In this document: one piece after another, positions 62,122 through 64,000 of the stretch
How the letters are laid out: every line of letters starts with the position of its first letter
Numbering within the stretch: the stretch's first letter is position 1
DNA from: CAZDBA01 sp964503615
GTDB lineage: Bacteria > Planctomycetota > Planctomycetia > Pirellulales > Pirellulaceae
Assembly: GCA_964503615.1 (NCBI GenBank)
Contig: CAZDBA010000004.1
Location: 6,463-70,462, forward strand
Length of the DNA: 64,000 nt
Direction of reading: 5' to 3'
Notes under the pieces: model-generated
Told to the model about the DNA's origin: nothing
What the model saw: only the letters and a program-made list of their open reading frames with translations
Database searches by the model: none
Made by a program: the position numbers and the translations under genes

Positions 62122-62271
62122 GTTGAAAGTTTTGAACGAGTCAAATTCTTGTTCCAAGCGTTCCAGATCGTTGGAGATCCAGTCTTCCAATTCCTCCATT
62201 GCGATAATGGCTGCATAGGAAGTGGGGTGAAACGTCTCGCTCTTTGGCCTGTTCTTTTCTGGCGTGTTCAT
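62080..62271 (-). CDS. Small acidic/amphipathic protein, convergent overlap with its neighbour
   Basis: A 63-residue frame starting at ATG 62271, with GAAGGAG 7 nt upstream, an unusually good SD for this window. The sequence is protein-like: HPTSYAAIIAMEELEDWISN then DLERLEQEFDSFKTF, an amphipathic helix able to dimerise or form a coiled coil. The final 42 nt overlap, antisense, the last codons of the preceding gene. No family known. It was judged real on SD and residue pattern together. Confidence 0.55.
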   Translation of the reverse strand: MNTPEKNRPKSETFHPTSYAAIIAMEELEDWISNDLERLEQEFDSFKTFNSIRNSIGRSANKV

Positions 62272-62749
62272 AGGGTTTCTCCTTCACTCTTCTATTGTCG
62301 TTACAACAGTCGATATTTGAAGCAAAATATGTGCCGTTTGCGTTTTCGGGCCAAATATCCCGTATTTCGTTGATATCCGGCAAAAGTTTGGACACAAATG
62401 CAACACATGTGTTCATTTCTTAGACGTTGTGTTGCGATAAATTCTCACGAAAAAAACGGGGAGCAGCGAAAATATCAAGAGAATTATCGGAACAGGTTTT
62501 CGTTTTCAACGATTGAGCTGGCTATTCGAGTGGGCGATTTTTGGCCGAAAAGAGGTGGGTGTTGAGCTGTTTGCGGTGACCAGCAGAGGGAGTTTTGGAT
62601 TGATGCTGGTCCAAGCTCGTGAGGGTAACTTGAGGAAACTGGATTTCTCAAAGGGCTTTCTATTAATTGCATTGAGATGTTTCGCCTAGTTGATAAACTT
62701 TATCGAAAGCACAATCCTCACGGGTTGTTGTTCAAGAATCCTTTTAGAC
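62272..62749. other. Spacer upstream of Cys/Val-rich repeat protein gene
   Basis: No confident gene. It contains the promoter of the minus-strand gene (start 62271) and part of the leader of the gene at 62820. Short frames have no SD. Confidence 0.4.
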
Positions 62750-62793
62750 CGGGAATGGTAGATGGAGTTCGATGAGAGCTGCCCTCATTCCCG
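62750..62793 (+). promoter_or_regulatory. Hairpin in the 5' leader of the 62820 gene
   Basis: CGGGAATG (62750-62757) pairs with CATTCCCG (62786-62793), a perfect 8-bp stem enclosing 28 nt. It ends 26 nt before the start codon and is followed by a T-rich stretch. It could be an mRNA-stabilising structure or weak attenuator. Confidence 0.35.
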
Positions 62794-62819
62794 TTTATCA
62801 TTTTTGATGGAGATAAGAT

Positions 62820-63347
62820 ATGAAGAAACTAGTTGCTTTTGGATTGGCCGCTTTATTGTCAATGGCTTCTACTGCCTTTGCTCAGGACCAATCTTCGCCA
62901 AGTGATATGGCAAAAGAAATGGTTCAGGAGGCTGTTGAGCCAACGGTACAGCCCGTAGAGGAATCTGTCGTTGAGGTACAACCTGAAGTACAACCTACTG
63001 AAGTAGGTGTTGAGTCAGTGGTCCAGCCTGTTGAGGGGCAGATTATTGAATCGGTTCCTATGGCAGGCGGATGTTGCGGACAAACATTTTTTCCTCAGCC
63101 AGTCATTTCTCAGCCGATTCTTTCTCAGCCTTGTTGCGGTGCGACTCCTGTAGTTTCAGCACCTGTTGTTTCAGCACCTATTGTTTCGGCTCCCATTATT
63201 GCAGCTCCTGTTATTTCAGCACCTGCGACGGTAATGTCAGCACCTTGTTGCGTTGCATCACCCGCGCCGGCACCTTGCTGCGAGCCAGCACAACCAACGC
63301 GACGTGTTCGGATTTTTCGCTCACGTCGAGCGAATTGCTGCAACTAA
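62820..63347 (+). CDS. Exported Cys-rich protein with VSAP repeats
   Basis: A 175-residue protein. It has ATGGAGATAAGA just before ATG 62820 and a signal peptide (MKKLVAFGLAALLSMASTAF, cleavage near AQDQ). An acidic, Val/Glu/Gln/Pro-rich segment (about 25-75) is followed by Cys-pair blocks (GGCCGQTFF, QPCCGATP, APCCVASP, APCCEPAQ) and five 5-residue repeats of the type V-V-S-A-P (about 111-135). The C-terminus is very basic (RRVRIFRSRRANCCN). Repeats and CC pairs match other presumed wall proteins in this window. Followed by a terminator. Confidence 0.75.
   Translation: MKKLVAFGLAALLSMASTAFAQDQSSPSDMAKEMVQEAVEPTVQPVEESVVEVQPEVQPTEVGVESVVQPVEGQIIESVPMAGGCCGQTFFPQPVISQPILSQPCCGATPVVSAPVVSAPIVSAPIIAAPVISAPATVMSAPCCVASPAPAPCCEPAQPTRRVRIFRSRRANCCN
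63150..63224 (+). repeat. Five in-frame 15-bp repeats coding V/I-x-S/A-A-P
   Basis: Five 15-bp units of the type GTTGTTTCAGCACCT, with point differences; each codes a 5-residue motif in the Cys-rich protein. Confidence 0.85.
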
Positions 63348-63397
63348 TTCACGCTTGGTGTGAATGAATCAGCATTTTTGTATGTCTTCGGACAAAG

Positions 63398-63426
63398 AAA
63401 AGGCCATCTCTTAGGTGGCCTTTTTT
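63398..63426 (+). terminator. Rho-independent terminator after the VSAP-repeat gene
   Basis: AAAAGGCCATCT pairs with AGGTGGCCTTTT (one G-U) around CTT, then more T. Lies 51 nt past the stop. Confidence 0.88.
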
Positions 63427-63777
63427 ACTTCTAGTTGGTTGGCTTTTTCCTATCTGGTGGGAATTCCACAGGGAATGCGGGTTTTTGCTCTTTTAGCCTG
63501 GGAGCGAAGCAAACTTCCTAAATTCAAATACTTGACACTATTGAGGCAATAAAGGTACTTTTACAGGCTTGATCGACGGGATCTTGAGGCACAGGTGGTT
63601 TCCGAACTTCAAAACCGTTTGAATTGTTGGGACTGCCTACTGGAACAAGCGTCTGTCGTGTTTTCCTTCTGGCTTCCACTACCTCGCATATCAACCAAAA
63701 CTCTTGAAAGCGCCGTGAGATTTTGGTTCTTAAATTTACGGCGTAGTTCAATGCTTCGGCATTTTGAGGAGAAATTT
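63427..63777. other. Spacer before the last gene
   Basis: A minus-strand frame (63524-63751) starts with TTG, has no SD and is not protein-like. GAGGAG at 63766-63771 is the SD for the following gene. Nothing else recognised. Confidence 0.4.
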
Positions 63778-64000
63778 ATGTTACGTCAATTTGCGTTCGG
63801 GATCGCTACTATGGCTTGTTTAAGCCTGTGCGCCGCAGAGCTTCAAGCTCAATGTGTTGGCTGTGGGGCCTCCACTCCCGTTTACAGTACACCTATCAGT
63901 TCAGGCGCGGTCTACGGCACGCCTGTCCAAAGCTATGGCACACCAGTCCAAAGCTATGGCACACCAGTCCAAAGCTACGGTACACCAGTCCAACAAAGCT
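63778..64000 (+). CDS. 5' end of an exported Cys/Tyr repeat protein (cut by window end)
   Basis: 74 complete codons are readable. ATG 63778 has GAGGAG 6 nt upstream. A signal peptide (MLRQFAFGIATMACLSLCAA) precedes CVGCG, then Tyr/Thr/Pro/Val repeats of S-Y-G-T-P-V-Q that run to the window edge. It looks like the same surface-protein class as the preceding gene and the YTV-like gene at 50706. The 3' end lies outside the window. Confidence 0.75.
   Translation, partial: MLRQFAFGIATMACLSLCAAELQAQCVGCGASTPVYSTPISSGAVYGTPVQSYGTPVQSYGTPVQSYGTPVQQS
63931..63993 (+). repeat. Three in-frame 21-bp repeats coding S-Y-G-T-P-V-Q
   Basis: Two identical 21-bp units and one with two silent changes, directly following a diverged unit at 63910-63930; the array may continue past the window end. 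Confidence 0.9.

Noticed and set aside
63524..63751. 75-residue minus-strand frame
   Set aside because: TTG start, no SD, no family pattern; in a spacer upstream of an exported protein gene.
1..64000. Prophage, integrative element or defence island
   Set aside because: No integrase, transposase, toxin-antitoxin, restriction or CRISPR-associated gene was found, and neighbouring genes look uniform in composition.

Overview
The window looks like a planctomycete chromosome, most likely of the Pirellulales/Pirellulaceae type, taken from a draft assembly with two 100-N scaffold gaps (1465-1564 and 26858-26957). The assignment rests on gene content. There are DUF1080-type and DUF1559-type secreted proteins, a TIGR02996/leucine-rich-repeat protein, secreted WD40 and HEAT/TPR proteins, dockerin-like calcium repeats on exported enzymes, Cys-rich and YTV-like surface proteins, an ECF sigma factor with a membrane partner, and a planctomycete-style GspG-like membrane protein. 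lpxD and lpxI imply lipid A and hence a Gram-negative envelope. I saw no tRNA, rRNA, CRISPR array, transposase, integrase, phage gene or recognisable defence island.

Layout. 1-1149 is the 5' part of a parvulin-type foldase gene (minus strand). 1150-2015 is a repeat-rich spacer with an assembly gap. 2016-7543 holds a LamG/DUF1080-like secreted protein and an ECF sigma factor operon-like run (sigma, membrane partner, two exported proteins). 7640-16953 is a minus-strand run of exported proteins: acidic proteins, an AKE-rich TolA-like protein, an M28 peptidase, an 856-residue beta-helix/CBM protein with a nested dockerin, and an HtrA protease. 17114-23666 is a tandem triplicate of DUF2330-like proteins, one fused to a HEAT-like domain, plus a His/Cys-rich membrane-anchored protein. 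24041-31168 carries a WD40 protein, a DUF1080 protein, a gene broken by the second gap, a VF530 DNA-binding protein, the ovothiol enzyme OvoA and a Cys/Gly-rich exported protein.

31244-47143 is largely housekeeping: a TPR/HEAT protein, an exported endonuclease/phosphatase-fold protein, cysC, a pyrimidine-nucleoside phosphorylase with an altered signature, a TIGR02996/LRR protein, the pyruvate dehydrogenase pair aceE-aceF, a DRG-like TGS GTPase, rdgB, and the tmk-holB pair with a 4-nt overlap. 47653-49949 is a three-gene TadE/TadE/TadG-like operon ended by a strong terminator. 50706-57979 holds a YTV-like Cys-rich surface protein, two dockerin-bearing exported proteins (one a matrixin-type metalloprotease), the lpxD-lpxI pair and a LysR regulator. 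58029-64000 has an MtnK-like kinase, purH, an unknown Cys-motif protein, a small convergent gene and two Cys-rich repeat proteins, the last cut by the window end.

The items most worth following up are: a candidate 39-codon gene (44550-44669, minus) that has its own Shine-Dalgarno sequence and is followed by an intrinsic terminator; the DUF2330 triplicate with its internal signal-peptide-like fusion; the dockerin pair nested in a CBM; the His-to-Ala change in the nucleoside phosphorylase signature; an intergenic repeat family with the core CCTCGCTAACGCGTCGGG; and exact 55-nt duplicated flanks that suggest the first scaffold gap is an assembler artefact. All calls come from reading the sequence; no database search was run.
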